A DNA stretch of 64,000 nucleotides, from the NCBI RefSeq assembly GCF_047495495.1, contig NZ_CP179930.1, forward strand, positions 682,001-746,000, given 5' to 3'. Both the position numbers and the translations under genes were made by a program. Numbering within the stretch: the first letter of the stretch is position 1; every line of letters starts with the position of its first letter. Origin of the DNA: Zymobacter sp047495495 (GTDB lineage Bacteria > Pseudomonadota > Gammaproteobacteria > Pseudomonadales > Halomonadaceae). The notes under the pieces were generated by a model. The model saw nothing but the letters and a program-made list of their open reading frames with translations. It had not been told where the DNA came from and ran no database searches. Shown in pieces: positions 50,778 through 58,744 of this stretch.

Positions 50778-51605
50778 CTATCGGTGGCGTCGAAATAGTC
50801 GTCGCAGGCCAGGGATACGCATGTTGACGGGGCAGCGTGCACCCAGTTCGCGTTCGCGGCTGTCGAAGCTCTCTGGGTCCATGTCGTACTGATGAAACAG
50901 CAGTGGGTCATCGGAAATCACGCTGTCCACACCACGTTTCCACCACGGAGCGAACGCTTTCGGGTCATTGATCGTATAGCAGACCATGGTCAGCCCCGCC
51001 GTCTTGATTTCCTTCATCTGTTCCGCATTGATATGTTCCCAGTTGGCATGAACGCCAACCGCATTGACGCGCTCGACGTCCCATGTCCACGTGCGCGGCA
51101 CCTTCTCGTCATAAATGATGCTGAGCGGCAGCGCATGATCGAGCTTGCGTGCCTGATACAGCGCATCTTGACTGTAGCTGGCCACCAGCAGGCGATCCTG
51201 CAGCTTGCCTTTCAGGCGCGGAACGACCTGATTAGCAAGACGAATAGGGTCGCGGGCAAGGCATACTTTCAGTTCGAGGTTCAAGCCCATATCGAGGCGT
51301 TCGATTTCTTCCAGTGCCTCATCAAGGGTGACGATGCGTTCGTTCGAAAACGCAGGATCGAACCAGCTGCCCACGTCATAGCGGCGGGCCTGCTCCAGCG
51401 TGAGGTGAGCTAGCAGGGCGCGGCCGTTGCTGCAGCGTGCCATATGCGCATCGTGCCAGATGACCGGCGTGCCGTCGGCCAGACACTGGACGTCCAGCTC
51501 GACCCAGCGGATGCCCGCTTCTGCGGCAGCACGAATGGCGGCCAGCGTGTTCTCGGGCGCTCGTGCCGAATAGCCGCGATGAGCGATAAGCGCTGGAAGT
51601 TTCAT
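50778..51605 (-). CDS. ugpQ: Glycerophosphodiester phosphodiesterase (cytoplasmic)
   Basis: A 275-residue GDPD-family hydrolase splitting glycerophosphodiesters into glycerol-3-phosphate and alcohol. The N-terminal motif LIAHRGYSARAPENTLAAI holds the catalytic His and metal-binding Arg/Glu. VELDVQCLADGTPVIWHD follows, and ELK with DSVISDDP closes the barrel. No signal peptide, so cytoplasmic like UgpQ. I chose the ATG at 51605 with AGGAG 6 bases upstream. No ugp transporter is nearby. Confidence 0.9.
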   Translation of the reverse strand: MKLPALIAHRGYSARAPENTLAAIRAAAEAGIRWVELDVQCLADGTPVIWHDAHMARCSNGRALLAHLTLEQARRYDVGSWFDPAFSNERIVTLDEALEEIERLDMGLNLELKVCLARDPIRLANQVVPRLKGKLQDRLLVASYSQDALYQARKLDHALPLSIIYDEKVPRTWTWDVERVNAVGVHANWEHINAEQMKEIKTAGLTMVCYTINDPKAFAPWWKRGVDSVISDDPLLFHQYDMDPESFDSRERELGARCPVNMRIPGLRRLFRRHR

Positions 51606-51865
51606 GAGTGCTCCTGCTGGAAGAGAAAGGCCGCAGATGGCAGGCCTCGACATGTACGAACCGTGTGCCTATGGCAATCGGAGCCAGTGTGGCAATATGG
51701 AGGTCTTGGCGTACGAAACGCACCTGTTAGGCTGTCTTTGTTCAGTCAGACTACTTTCATCAAGAGTAGCCTTTCTTGGACGGTGAAGTACAGTCGAGGT
51801 GCTTCAGCTTCATATCGTGCAGCCTTTCTTCTACTTAGCAGAACCCGCAAGGAATTTCGTCTTAC

Positions 51866-52420
51866 ATGCATCTGATCGAACTGGGCGCTGACGAGCGTCG
51901 CGACGACAGTGTGGCGCTTTTGTGTGCCAATACTTATGGACAACAGGCCGGGCTGGCACCGCTGCTCGCTTACACCGGTGCACTGACCCAATGGCTGCCG
52001 CGTGATCAGGCTCGCGTGCTGGCGTTGGTCGATGCCGAGGAACGCATTCTCTGCGTGGCACTGCTCGTGCTGGAAGAAGGGGGCAAAGGGGCTGAACTCA
52101 AGTGGCTGACGACGCCCGAACCGCTGCGGGGCCGTGGTTATGCGCGTGCGCTGGTGTCCCGTCTAACCAAGCGAATGCGTCTGAAGGTAGTGGCTACCGA
52201 AGCGCATGAGCGCTGGCTGCGCGATGTTGGTTTCAAACGCTGGAGCTGGCGAGACAGCGGTGAGCGGATCGGCTTTACCCGTGGTACGCGCGAGTACAGC
52301 GCTACGCTGATGGTGGATGAAGATCGCATCATGCAGCAGTTCAAGACGGATCGTGCACTGTTCGAACGTCTCTCGGCGCGCTTCGTCAAAGGGCTGGAGC
52401 GTTTTGCGGGCGCCAAATAA
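51866..52420 (+). CDS. GNAT-family N-acetyltransferase
   Basis: A 184-residue acetyltransferase-fold protein. The acetyl-CoA pyrophosphate-binding motif is PEPLRGRGYARALVSRL, near residues 89-104, after a beta-strand with ILCVALLVLEEGG. The C-terminal half (FKRWSWRDSGERIGFTRG) may be specificity-determining. Substrate unknown. AAGGAA lies about 12 bases before the ATG. Divergent from ugpQ and convergent with the luxR array. Confidence 0.75.
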   Translation: MHLIELGADERRDDSVALLCANTYGQQAGLAPLLAYTGALTQWLPRDQARVLALVDAEERILCVALLVLEEGGKGAELKWLTTPEPLRGRGYARALVSRLTKRMRLKVVATEAHERWLRDVGFKRWSWRDSGERIGFTRGTREYSATLMVDEDRIMQQFKTDRALFERLSARFVKGLERFAGAK

Positions 52421-52536
52421 GGCCTGAGTGACACGTGACGTGGATGTAATTGAAGGTTCGCGGCACGTCGTGATGCAAGGAGAAGGCTGTCTATCCGCTC
52501 GGCTGAGTGACCCACGGGAAGAGAATCCCGAAGAAA

Positions 52537-52570
52537 AGACAAAGCGTGGTCGTTCAACCGGTTTTGTCAG
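52537..52570 (-). terminator. Candidate terminator of the luxR array
   Basis: On the minus strand GACAAA (52563-52568) and TTTGTC (52538-52543) can pair, followed by TTTTC. The stem overlaps the stop codon of the last luxR gene and is short. Confidence 0.4.
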
Positions 52571-53271
52571 TCCAGTAGCCGTAGATAGATGGCCTTAACG
52601 ATGGCTGATATTTTGTTGGGCGCGTCCAGTTTCAGCATTGCATTGCGCAGGTGGAAATTGACCGTCCCTACGCTTAGCGACAGGATGATGGCAATTTCCT
52701 CTGCTGTCTTGCCATCGCCGCTCCACTTGAGTATTTCCTGCTCTCGCAACGTTAGCGTGATGTGCTTTGCACTCTGCATGCGCAGCATGCTGCAATGCAC
52801 GGCCGTTGCGATCCATTGCATGTCCATATCGACGGCCTGCAGCATTTTGGGCGTTAGGCTCTGGCTCGTATCCGCAATAAAAACACTGCAGGTGTCTAGG
52901 CTGTCAAAGGCCGATTGTGCCCAGCCGCCTCGGTGTCCCCATCCATAGTATTCTTCGAACAGTTCCGGTGCCTGCTTGAAAACGCTGTCGCTGGTGGTGC
53001 CGTACCAGTGGAACGGCGTAGTCGAGCGCGAACAGTGCTGCATGCAAGGCGACTGGTCATAACCGCCTTCGCGTCCTTTCCTGTGCACTTCGTCATCCGT
53101 CGAAGACAGGCCGAACGAGCGCTGCTGCGTCAGCGGTATGGGCAGCTGTGTCTGCCAGGCGCAGAACTCGAACCCCTGTTTCTGGGCGGCTTTGGTTGCG
53201 ATGTCGAGCACGTCCTGCATGTCGTTCAGATTATAGAACGCATTCAGAAATGCCATTTGCCATGGGGACAT
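52567..53271 (-). CDS. LuxR-type solo regulator 7 (last of the array)
   Basis: A 234-residue protein with an N-terminal autoinducer-binding domain (about 1-165) and a C-terminal LuxR helix-turn-helix (LTLREQEILKWSGDGKTAEEIAIILS...TVNFHLRNAMLKL). Family marks include FEFCAWQTQLP, GGYDQSPCMQHCSRSTTPFHW and GHRGGWAQS. The residue equivalent to the AHL-contacting Asp (before the Pro in QSP) is Ser. The HTH is fully conserved. I chose the ATG at 53271 (GGGGAG 9 bases upstream) because it aligns exactly with its siblings. A GTG at 53295 is possible. No luxI nearby. Confidence 0.85.
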   Translation of the reverse strand: MSPWQMAFLNAFYNLNDMQDVLDIATKAAQKQGFEFCAWQTQLPIPLTQQRSFGLSSTDDEVHRKGREGGYDQSPCMQHCSRSTTPFHWYGTTSDSVFKQAPELFEEYYGWGHRGGWAQSAFDSLDTCSVFIADTSQSLTPKMLQAVDMDMQWIATAVHCSMLRMQSAKHITLTLREQEILKWSGDGKTAEEIAIILSLSVGTVNFHLRNAMLKLDAPNKISAIVKAIYLRLLD

Positions 53272-53295
53272 GACGGAAGGCTCCCCTTGATGCAC

Positions 53296-53982
53296 TCAAT
53301 CCAGTAGGTCGAAAAACAGCGCCTTGGCGACCGCCTGCTGCGGATCAGGTGTCTGAAGCTTATATTCGGCAGTTTCCATATGGAAGGCCGTTGTTTCGAG
53401 GCTCAGCCGCATCCGGTCGGCAATCTCTTCGATCGTCATGCCGTTACCGATATGCGTCAGCACATTCTGTTCGCGCAGGGTTAGGGTCTGATCCTGACGT
53501 ACCGGCATGTACAGCATGCTGGCGTGCACGGCTGCTGCAATCCACTGTAGGTCGGCGGCAGCGCGCTGGAGCTGTTCCTGTGACAGCGGCGAGAGGCTGT
53601 TGGCATAGAAGACGCAGTAGGCGCCGGTACGGGTATCGCGAGCTGAATGGCACCAGCGGCTGTGAACGCTGTCTGGTGTCGTGTCGTCATCTACCAGTTC
53701 GGGTGCTTTGGCATAAAGCTCGTCGCGTGTCATGCCGGCCCACAACGTGGTGCGAGAAGAGGGCTGTGATGCTTGGTTATCCACGACGTGGGCGTAGAGG
53801 TCTTCATCGGCAGACGCTACCGTCAGCACCTTCTGACGGATAGAGGGATGTGACAGCAGTATCTTCCAGCCACAGTAGTCGAAGTCATGGTGACGAACGG
53901 CTTCGGCGGCCGTGTCGATGATGTCTTCCATGCCGCTGGCCTGTGACAGCCCTGTAAACAGTGCAAGTTTCCAGTCATTCAT
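53296..53982 (-). CDS. LuxR-type solo regulator 6 (shortened ligand domain)
   Basis: A 228-residue member of the array. It keeps the family start (MNDWKLALFTGLSQASGM) and FDYCGWK, but the segment with Tyr-Asp-x-x-Pro and His-Cys found in its siblings is replaced by a shorter, different stretch (NQASQPSSRTTLW), and the Gly-Gly-Trp motif is missing. The HTH (LTLREQNVLTHIGNGMTIEEIADRMRLSLETTAFHME) is partly diverged. It may bind no ligand or a different one. A palindrome ACCTGAAGACAGGT lies 97 bp upstream. Nearest neighbours in the run are 24 and 136 bp away. Confidence 0.82.
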   Translation of the reverse strand: MNDWKLALFTGLSQASGMEDIIDTAAEAVRHHDFDYCGWKILLSHPSIRQKVLTVASADEDLYAHVVDNQASQPSSRTTLWAGMTRDELYAKAPELVDDDTTPDSVHSRWCHSARDTRTGAYCVFYANSLSPLSQEQLQRAAADLQWIAAAVHASMLYMPVRQDQTLTLREQNVLTHIGNGMTIEEIADRMRLSLETTAFHMETAEYKLQTPDPQQAVAKALFFDLLD

Positions 53983-54078
53983 ATGTATGCCCCCCAGGGG
54001 ATCCTTGTCGTGATGAACGGCGTGATTCTTGTGATAATCGCACTAGGATAGAAGTCATGCCGTCAGGATACACTCTGT

Positions 54079-54092
54079 ACCTGAAGACAGGT
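54079..54092. promoter_or_regulatory. Palindrome upstream of luxR solo 6
   Basis: ACCTG-AAGA-CAGGT is a perfect inverted repeat in the 136-bp gap between solos 5 and 6. Its half-sites equal those of the lux-box consensus, but the spacer is 4 rather than 10 bp. Confidence 0.4.
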
Positions 54093-54118
54093 GTGGCTGA
54101 GCTATCTGCATCGCGCCT

Positions 54119-54823
54119 TCAGTGCAGAAAGCCCATAAAGCATGCCTGAGCTATGGCCGTACGGATATCGGGAATTTCCAGCTTATAAAGCGCATTTTCA
54201 AGATGGAACTCTACCGTTTCGGCGCTGAGCTTCATTTTTAGGCAGATATCCGGTAGATCGACCCCTTCGCCAAGATAGCGCAGGATATCGCGTTCCCGGA
54301 ATGTCAGCGTGACCGATGACGGTGTCTTGAAGGCCAGCATGCGGGCATGTACCGCAGCGGCGACCCAGGTCAGATGAGGTGAGCGCTGTTCGAGTTCATG
54401 CATGGGAATTTCATCGCGGCTGTCCGTATAGAACATATAGCTCAAGCCATCATCGAGGATGACTGACTGGGCCCAGCCTCCGCGGTGGCCGCTGCTGTAG
54501 TACTCTTCGGCGATGTCAGGGATCTGCAAGAACACGCTGTCGTTCGTTCCGCCCGTCCACATGAAGGGGCTGGTCTTGGCTGCGCAGTGGCGACGCGCGG
54601 GCGTTTCATCATAGCGCCCTTGGCGGATGCGTTCGTGAACGGCGTCTTCGGTAGAGGTGAAGCAGAGGTGGCCTACCTTGGGCAGCGGCTGTGCCAGCTG
54701 CGATAGCCAACCACAGTAGTCGAATCCTAAGGCATGCGCGGCCCGTGTGGCCGTACCCAGCACGTCCTGCATGGTGCTGACGTTGCCTAGTCCGGTGAAA
54801 AGGTCGTACTTCCAGTTATTCAT
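54119..54823 (-). CDS. LuxR-type solo regulator 5
   Basis: A 234-residue LuxR solo. Ligand-domain marks: FDYCGWLSQL, GRYDETPARRHCAAKTSPFMW and GHRGGWAQS. The Asp position before Pro is Thr. The HTH (LTFRERDILRYLGEGVDLPDICLKMKLSAETVEFHLENALYKL) keeps the helix framework with several substitutions in the recognition helix. A strong AAAGGAGGAG ribosome site precedes the ATG. The gap to solo 4 is 37 bp. Confidence 0.85.
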   Translation of the reverse strand: MNNWKYDLFTGLGNVSTMQDVLGTATRAAHALGFDYCGWLSQLAQPLPKVGHLCFTSTEDAVHERIRQGRYDETPARRHCAAKTSPFMWTGGTNDSVFLQIPDIAEEYYSSGHRGGWAQSVILDDGLSYMFYTDSRDEIPMHELEQRSPHLTWVAAAVHARMLAFKTPSSVTLTFRERDILRYLGEGVDLPDICLKMKLSAETVEFHLENALYKLEIPDIRTAIAQACFMGFLH

Positions 54824-54860
54824 CGTATAGCTCCTCCTTTTGTTATACGTGCGCCGCTAC

Positions 54861-55559
54861 CTACAGCAGCCCCAAGAAAACGGCACGTGCTACGGCCGCC
54901 TGTCGTGTAGAGGCCTTGAGCTTCACCATCGCGGAGTGCAGGTGCATGTGTATCAGATAGACCGAGGTCGTCATGCGTTTGGCGATCTGTTCATCGTCCA
55001 GTCCTTCGCACAGCCAGCGCAGGATGTCGCGTTCGACGGGGGCAAGACGCACGGGAGCGGACTGCTTGACCTCATCCATGCGGCAGAGCACGGCAGCCGT
55101 GATCCAGCGCAGATTCGTATCAACATGCAGAAGATCATCGGGATACAGCACGTGCGAGCTGTCCATATACAGCATGCTGAAGTTTCCCTCACCTGACAGC
55201 AGAGACTGTGCCCAACCGCCATAGTGGCCACATTCGTAATATTCTTCCCACAACAGCGGCGCTTTCATGAACAACGGATCTTCGGTCGTGCCTCGCCATG
55301 AGATGGGGTCCGTCGACTGCGCGCAGTGCTGAGGAACCGGCGCATCGTCATAGCGGCCATCGTGTTCCTTACGAACGAAACTGTCTTCCCATGAGTGCAG
55401 CAGCGTATAACGTCCAATGGGGGCGGTTGGCACCAGTGCTCTCCAGCCGCAGTTCTCGAATCCGAACGGACGGATGACCTTGAGGGCGACGTCCAGAACG
55501 CCATGCATGTCCTGGGCCGAATCGAGTCCCGAAAAAAGGTCCAGTCGCCAGTTGTGCAT
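54861..55559 (-). CDS. LuxR-type solo regulator 4
   Basis: A 232-residue LuxR solo. Ligand-domain marks: FENCGWRALV, GRYDDAPVPQHCAQSTDPISW and GHYGGWAQS. The Asp position is Ala. Its HTH is the most altered of the middle genes (LAPVERDILRWLCEGLDDEQIAKRMTTSVYLIHMHLHSAMVKL). Spacing to the preceding solo 3 is only 15 bp, and GAGG precedes the ATG, so the genes are co-transcribed. Confidence 0.84.
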   Translation of the reverse strand: MHNWRLDLFSGLDSAQDMHGVLDVALKVIRPFGFENCGWRALVPTAPIGRYTLLHSWEDSFVRKEHDGRYDDAPVPQHCAQSTDPISWRGTTEDPLFMKAPLLWEEYYECGHYGGWAQSLLSGEGNFSMLYMDSSHVLYPDDLLHVDTNLRWITAAVLCRMDEVKQSAPVRLAPVERDILRWLCEGLDDEQIAKRMTTSVYLIHMHLHSAMVKLKASTRQAAVARAVFLGLL

Positions 55560-55574
55560 AAGCGCCTCTATACC

Positions 55575-56279
55575 TCAGTAAAGAAGGCCTAGAAATATGG
55601 CCCGCACGACGGCTGCGGTCTTGTTCGGAGCATCTAGCTTTATCATGGCATTGCGCAGATGGAAGTTGATGGTGCTGGCGCTGATCGACAGGATGCTCGA
55701 TATCTGCTCGACGGTCTTACCATCACCGGTCCAGCGCAGGATTTCCTGTTCGCGTAGCGAAAGCTTGATATCCGACCGTTCTCGAATCTGATTCATGCGT
55801 CCCAGTACAGCCATGGCGACCCATTGCATGTCCCTTGAACTGTTCTGCAGATCCTGCCGCGTAAAGGTATTGATGCTGTCGGCATGGAACAGACTGAAAG
55901 TGCCGACTCGGCCAAACACGGACTGAGCCCATCCACCGCGATGGTTGAAGCTGTAATACTCTTCCATCAGCGCAGGATCTTGCAGGAAGGTTTCGTCGTC
56001 GGTCGTGCCTTTCCAGAGCAGCGGGGTAGTCGTGCTCGAGCAGTGGCGAATGAGCGGTGAATCGAGATAGGCACCGCTGGAGATTTTGCTGTCGACCTCA
56101 TCTTCCACCGTGGTGAGCGACGCGAGCCTAGGGCGCGTGAGTGGCAGCGGCAGCTGAGACTGCCAGCCGCAATAGTCGAACCCCATGGGCTTGATGACTT
56201 TCAGAGCGACATCCAGGACATCCTGCATGCTGTCGGCATCATTCAAGCCGGTGAACAGGTCGATCTGCAGAGTATTCAT
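55575..56279 (-). CDS. LuxR-type solo regulator 3
   Basis: A 234-residue LuxR solo with a well-conserved HTH (LSLREQEILRWTGDGKTVEQISSILSISASTINFHLRNAMIKLDAPNK). Ligand domain: FDYCGWQSQLPLPL, GAYLDSPLIRHCSSTTTPLLW and NHRGGWAQS. The Asp position is Ser. I chose the ATG at 56279 since AAGGAGG lies 6 bases upstream and the N-terminus MNTLQIDLFTGL matches the siblings. The frame extends 7 codons further to 56300 without support. Confidence 0.86.
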   Translation of the reverse strand: MNTLQIDLFTGLNDADSMQDVLDVALKVIKPMGFDYCGWQSQLPLPLTRPRLASLTTVEDEVDSKISSGAYLDSPLIRHCSSTTTPLLWKGTTDDETFLQDPALMEEYYSFNHRGGWAQSVFGRVGTFSLFHADSINTFTRQDLQNSSRDMQWVAMAVLGRMNQIRERSDIKLSLREQEILRWTGDGKTVEQISSILSISASTINFHLRNAMIKLDAPNKTAAVVRAIFLGLLY

Positions 56280-56332
56280 GGAAGCCTCCTTCGGCATCAT
56301 GTGCGTGTGGTGGAACCGTACTTGCAGCGGGA

Positions 56333-57037
56333 TTAGTGCAGCAGGCCAAGGTAGACGGCGCGAACGACGGCCGCTGTCTTGTTGGGCGCATCCAGCTTGG
56401 TCATGGCATTGCGCAGATGGAAATTAACGGTGCTCTGGCTGAGCGACAGTATTTGGGAAATCTGGTCAGCCGTTTTGCCATCGCCCGTCCAGCGCAAAAT
56501 TTCCTTTTCACGCAGTGAAAGCTTAATGTTGGATTTCGTTCTGACCTGATTCATGCGACTAAGCACGGCCGTTGAAATCCACTGCATCTCGTAATAGATG
56601 TTGTCGATATCGGCTTTCTGGATAGGGTTGGACGTATCGACCCATAACATGCTGTATATGGATTTGCTTTCTACCAGTGATTGAGCCCAGCCGCCGAATC
56701 GACCCCAGCTGTAATACTCTTCCATGGTGTCCGGTATCGCTTTAAACAGCCAGTCTTCCGTTGTGCCCAGCCACGATATGGGATCCATTGATCGAGAACA
56801 GTGGGTAGGGACGGGTGCTTCGTCGTAGCCGCCATTGGCTGTCTTTTCCAGCGCATGATCTTCGGCCGTGTTCAATGCCAGCGTCTTTTTGGCGGACATG
56901 GGAAGAGGAAGCTCCGTTCTCCACCCTACATAGTCAAAGCCAAAGGGTTTGACTATTTTTAAGGTGGCATCCAGCACGTCTTGCATGTTGGTCGACTTAT
57001 CCAGTCCTGTGAATAAATCTATCTGCCAATTGTTCAT
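56333..57037 (-). CDS. LuxR-type solo regulator 2
   Basis: A 234-residue LuxR solo. Layout: FDYVGWRTELP near residue 34-44, YDEAPVPTHC 71-80, W89 in DPISW, FGGWAQS 114-120, and an HTH from about 172 (LSLREKEILRWTGDGKTADQISQILSLSQSTVNFHLRNAMTKL). In known AHL receptors an Asp precedes the Pro at position 75; here it is Ala74. AAAGGA precedes the ATG. It begins a tight run of five (solos 2-6) and has its own 647-bp upstream region. Confidence 0.87.
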   Translation of the reverse strand: MNNWQIDLFTGLDKSTNMQDVLDATLKIVKPFGFDYVGWRTELPLPMSAKKTLALNTAEDHALEKTANGGYDEAPVPTHCSRSMDPISWLGTTEDWLFKAIPDTMEEYYSWGRFGGWAQSLVESKSIYSMLWVDTSNPIQKADIDNIYYEMQWISTAVLSRMNQVRTKSNIKLSLREKEILRWTGDGKTADQISQILSLSQSTVNFHLRNAMTKLDAPNKTAAVVRAVYLGLLH

Positions 57038-57684
57038 GATAAATATCCTTTAGTCGACAGGCGTTTATAGAACTGTTTGCGATATCAAAATGGTAGGGCC
57101 GTGATGGTGATGACGGGCTTTCTTATATAGAGAGTGTGTTATTTGAGTCGGGTTAGTATAAACAGTGCCGAAATCGCGTTTCTATCCATCCTGTTACTCT
57201 AGAGAAATGGCAGAAGGTACAGCTACTGTCTGTAGGTTCAGGTGAGGTGCCGTTGGCTTGGTAGCGCCTTGTGTGGCAGGGAGATGCGACAAGGTGTCCT
57301 TGCAAAAAACAGGTTGAGGCAAGGCAGTCGTGAGGTGAGGGCTGCTGTCTTGAGCATTTAAGCGACCCGACGGTTCGATACGACGTGTTTTCTTATAGAA
57401 AAAATACGTTGGTCGGAAATAGATGAATGACCTGCCATATTATAGGGTTTCTGCCTGTCTTATTTATGATTTAACGGCACTCACTCAATTCGTTTGCGGC
57501 GTTGAATAAGAAAAATAGTTGATCACAACCTTATCGAATTTATATTGGCTTAATATGTTGGTTATATATGTAATTAGTACAATGTTAACCCATGTGCGCA
57601 ATGGCAGACTCTGATAATATCGGTCATAAATAGCCGTCTGCTATTTTATATGTCGTATCAGTTCAGGCATAAATTGCGCGCTAC
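57038..57684. other. Upstream region of luxR solo 2
   Basis: About 650 bp between solos 1 and 2, AT-rich (57380-57620). It contains a 37-bp element (57194-57230) also present upstream of solo 1. No protein gene is evident. It is the only long gap inside the array and so marks a second promoter. Confidence 0.5.
57194..57230 (-). promoter_or_regulatory. Shared 37-bp element upstream of solo 2
   Basis: On the plus strand it reads from TTACTCTAGAGAAAT to GCTACTGTC. It matches 24 of 37 positions, without gaps, with the element at 58459-58495 upstream of solo 1. Both ends are the best conserved parts. It is 156 bp before the solo 2 start codon. Confidence 0.55.
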
Positions 57685-58404
57685 TCAGGATATCAGCCCA
57701 AGAAACGTCGCGCGTGTGATTACGCTGTGCAGGTCACGACACTCTAGCTTTTTCTTTATCGTTTTGAGGTTGGAAATGAGCGGATTTATGTTCCACCCCG
57801 TATGTTCTGCCGTCTTTTTGATACTGCCGTTGGTTTCTGACAGCACCCGCAGCAGTTCCTTTTCCTTGTGGGTGACCGTTGCCGGCAGCTCTTCCTTTAT
57901 CTCATTGATTTTCATACAGGCTGCGGCACTGACCCACGGCATATGCTGCTCGGCGTGATACAGATCGGATTGCGAGAGCGTGTGCTGGCTCTCGACATAG
58001 AACATGCCGCGAGTGCCATCTGGTGCGATGGTGGTGATTGCCCAGCCGCCCCGGTGCCCAAGGCCATAGTAGGCTTCCATGAGCTCGGGAGATTGCATGA
58101 ACATATCGTCTTCGAACGTGCCTTGCCATGAAATGGGCGTGGTCGAATGGGCGCAGTGGCGGGGAATGGGGCCTTTTTCGTAGCCGCCGCGCACCACCGT
58201 GCAATAGACCTCGTCTTCGACGGCGTTCAACGCGGTGATGCCACTGCGCTTGATCTTGCCTTCCAAAGGGAGATCGGTGCGCCAGCCACAGTAGTCGAAG
58301 CCAAATGGTCGGATAGCGTTCAAAGCGGCCTGCATGACCGATTGAAATGAATAGGCCGAGTCCAAGGATGTAAACAGGTCAATCTTCCAGTTATTCGTGT
58401 TCAT
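57685..58404 (-). CDS. LuxR-type solo regulator 1 (degenerate HTH)
   Basis: A 239-residue member, first in transcription order. Ligand domain: FDYCGWRTDLPLEG, GGYEKGPIPRHCAHSTTPISW and GHRGGWAITT. The Asp position is Gly. The C-terminal HTH has drifted strongly (VTHKEKELLRVLSETNGSIKKTAEHTGW...), losing the usual GKT..EI and NFH motifs, so DNA binding may be altered or lost. GAGG precedes the ATG. It stands 647 bp upstream of solo 2. Confidence 0.8.
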   Translation of the reverse strand: MNTNNWKIDLFTSLDSAYSFQSVMQAALNAIRPFGFDYCGWRTDLPLEGKIKRSGITALNAVEDEVYCTVVRGGYEKGPIPRHCAHSTTPISWQGTFEDDMFMQSPELMEAYYGLGHRGGWAITTIAPDGTRGMFYVESQHTLSQSDLYHAEQHMPWVSAAACMKINEIKEELPATVTHKEKELLRVLSETNGSIKKTAEHTGWNINPLISNLKTIKKKLECRDLHSVITRATFLGLIS

Positions 58405-58458
58405 GACCCTGCCTCTTTATCGTATTCAGGTTCCATTCTGCCTGCCTATTCTGCCAGG

Positions 58459-58495
58459 TTACTTTAGGGAACTATGAAAGGCGTTTGCTACTGTC
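58459..58495 (-). promoter_or_regulatory. Shared 37-bp element upstream of solo 1
   Basis: On the plus strand it reads from TTACTTTAGGGAACT to GCTACTGTC, the partner of 57194-57230. It lies 54 bp upstream of the solo 1 start, a distance compatible with promoter or activator binding. Confidence 0.55.
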
Positions 58496-58689
58496 CTTTA
58501 GTCTAGTTGGTGACACGTTCCGCAATGCGCCCATTATTGTAATATTTTGTTTTTAATTGGCTTTTGAGATAAGTCCTGGTGAGGTGTTTCAGAACATCAG
58601 GCAAATTACGCGCCGATTGGTTGGAATGTATGGCATGAAAATGCACTGATCGAATCGGTCCGTAATGATTTGACATAAATAGGTATTGC

Positions 58690-58735
58690 AAAGCGCACTC
58701 GTGCTATCAAGTAATGCTTGATATTGGTGCGCTTT
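58690..58735 (-). terminator. Long hairpin after the GMC gene
   Basis: AAAGCGCAC (58690-58698) pairs with GTGCGCTTT (58727-58735), with inner TATCAAG (58705-58711) / CTTGATA (58717-58723). It lies 10 bp after the GMC stop codon. Confidence 0.75.
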
Positions 58736-58744
58736 ACTCATCCA

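Larger units (their letters stand above)
58405..58744. other. Intergenic region between luxR solo 1 and the GMC gene
   Basis: About 340 bp, holding the solo 1 promoter region, the second copy of the shared element (58459-58495), AT-rich DNA and the GMC-gene terminator (58690-58735). Confidence 0.5.
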
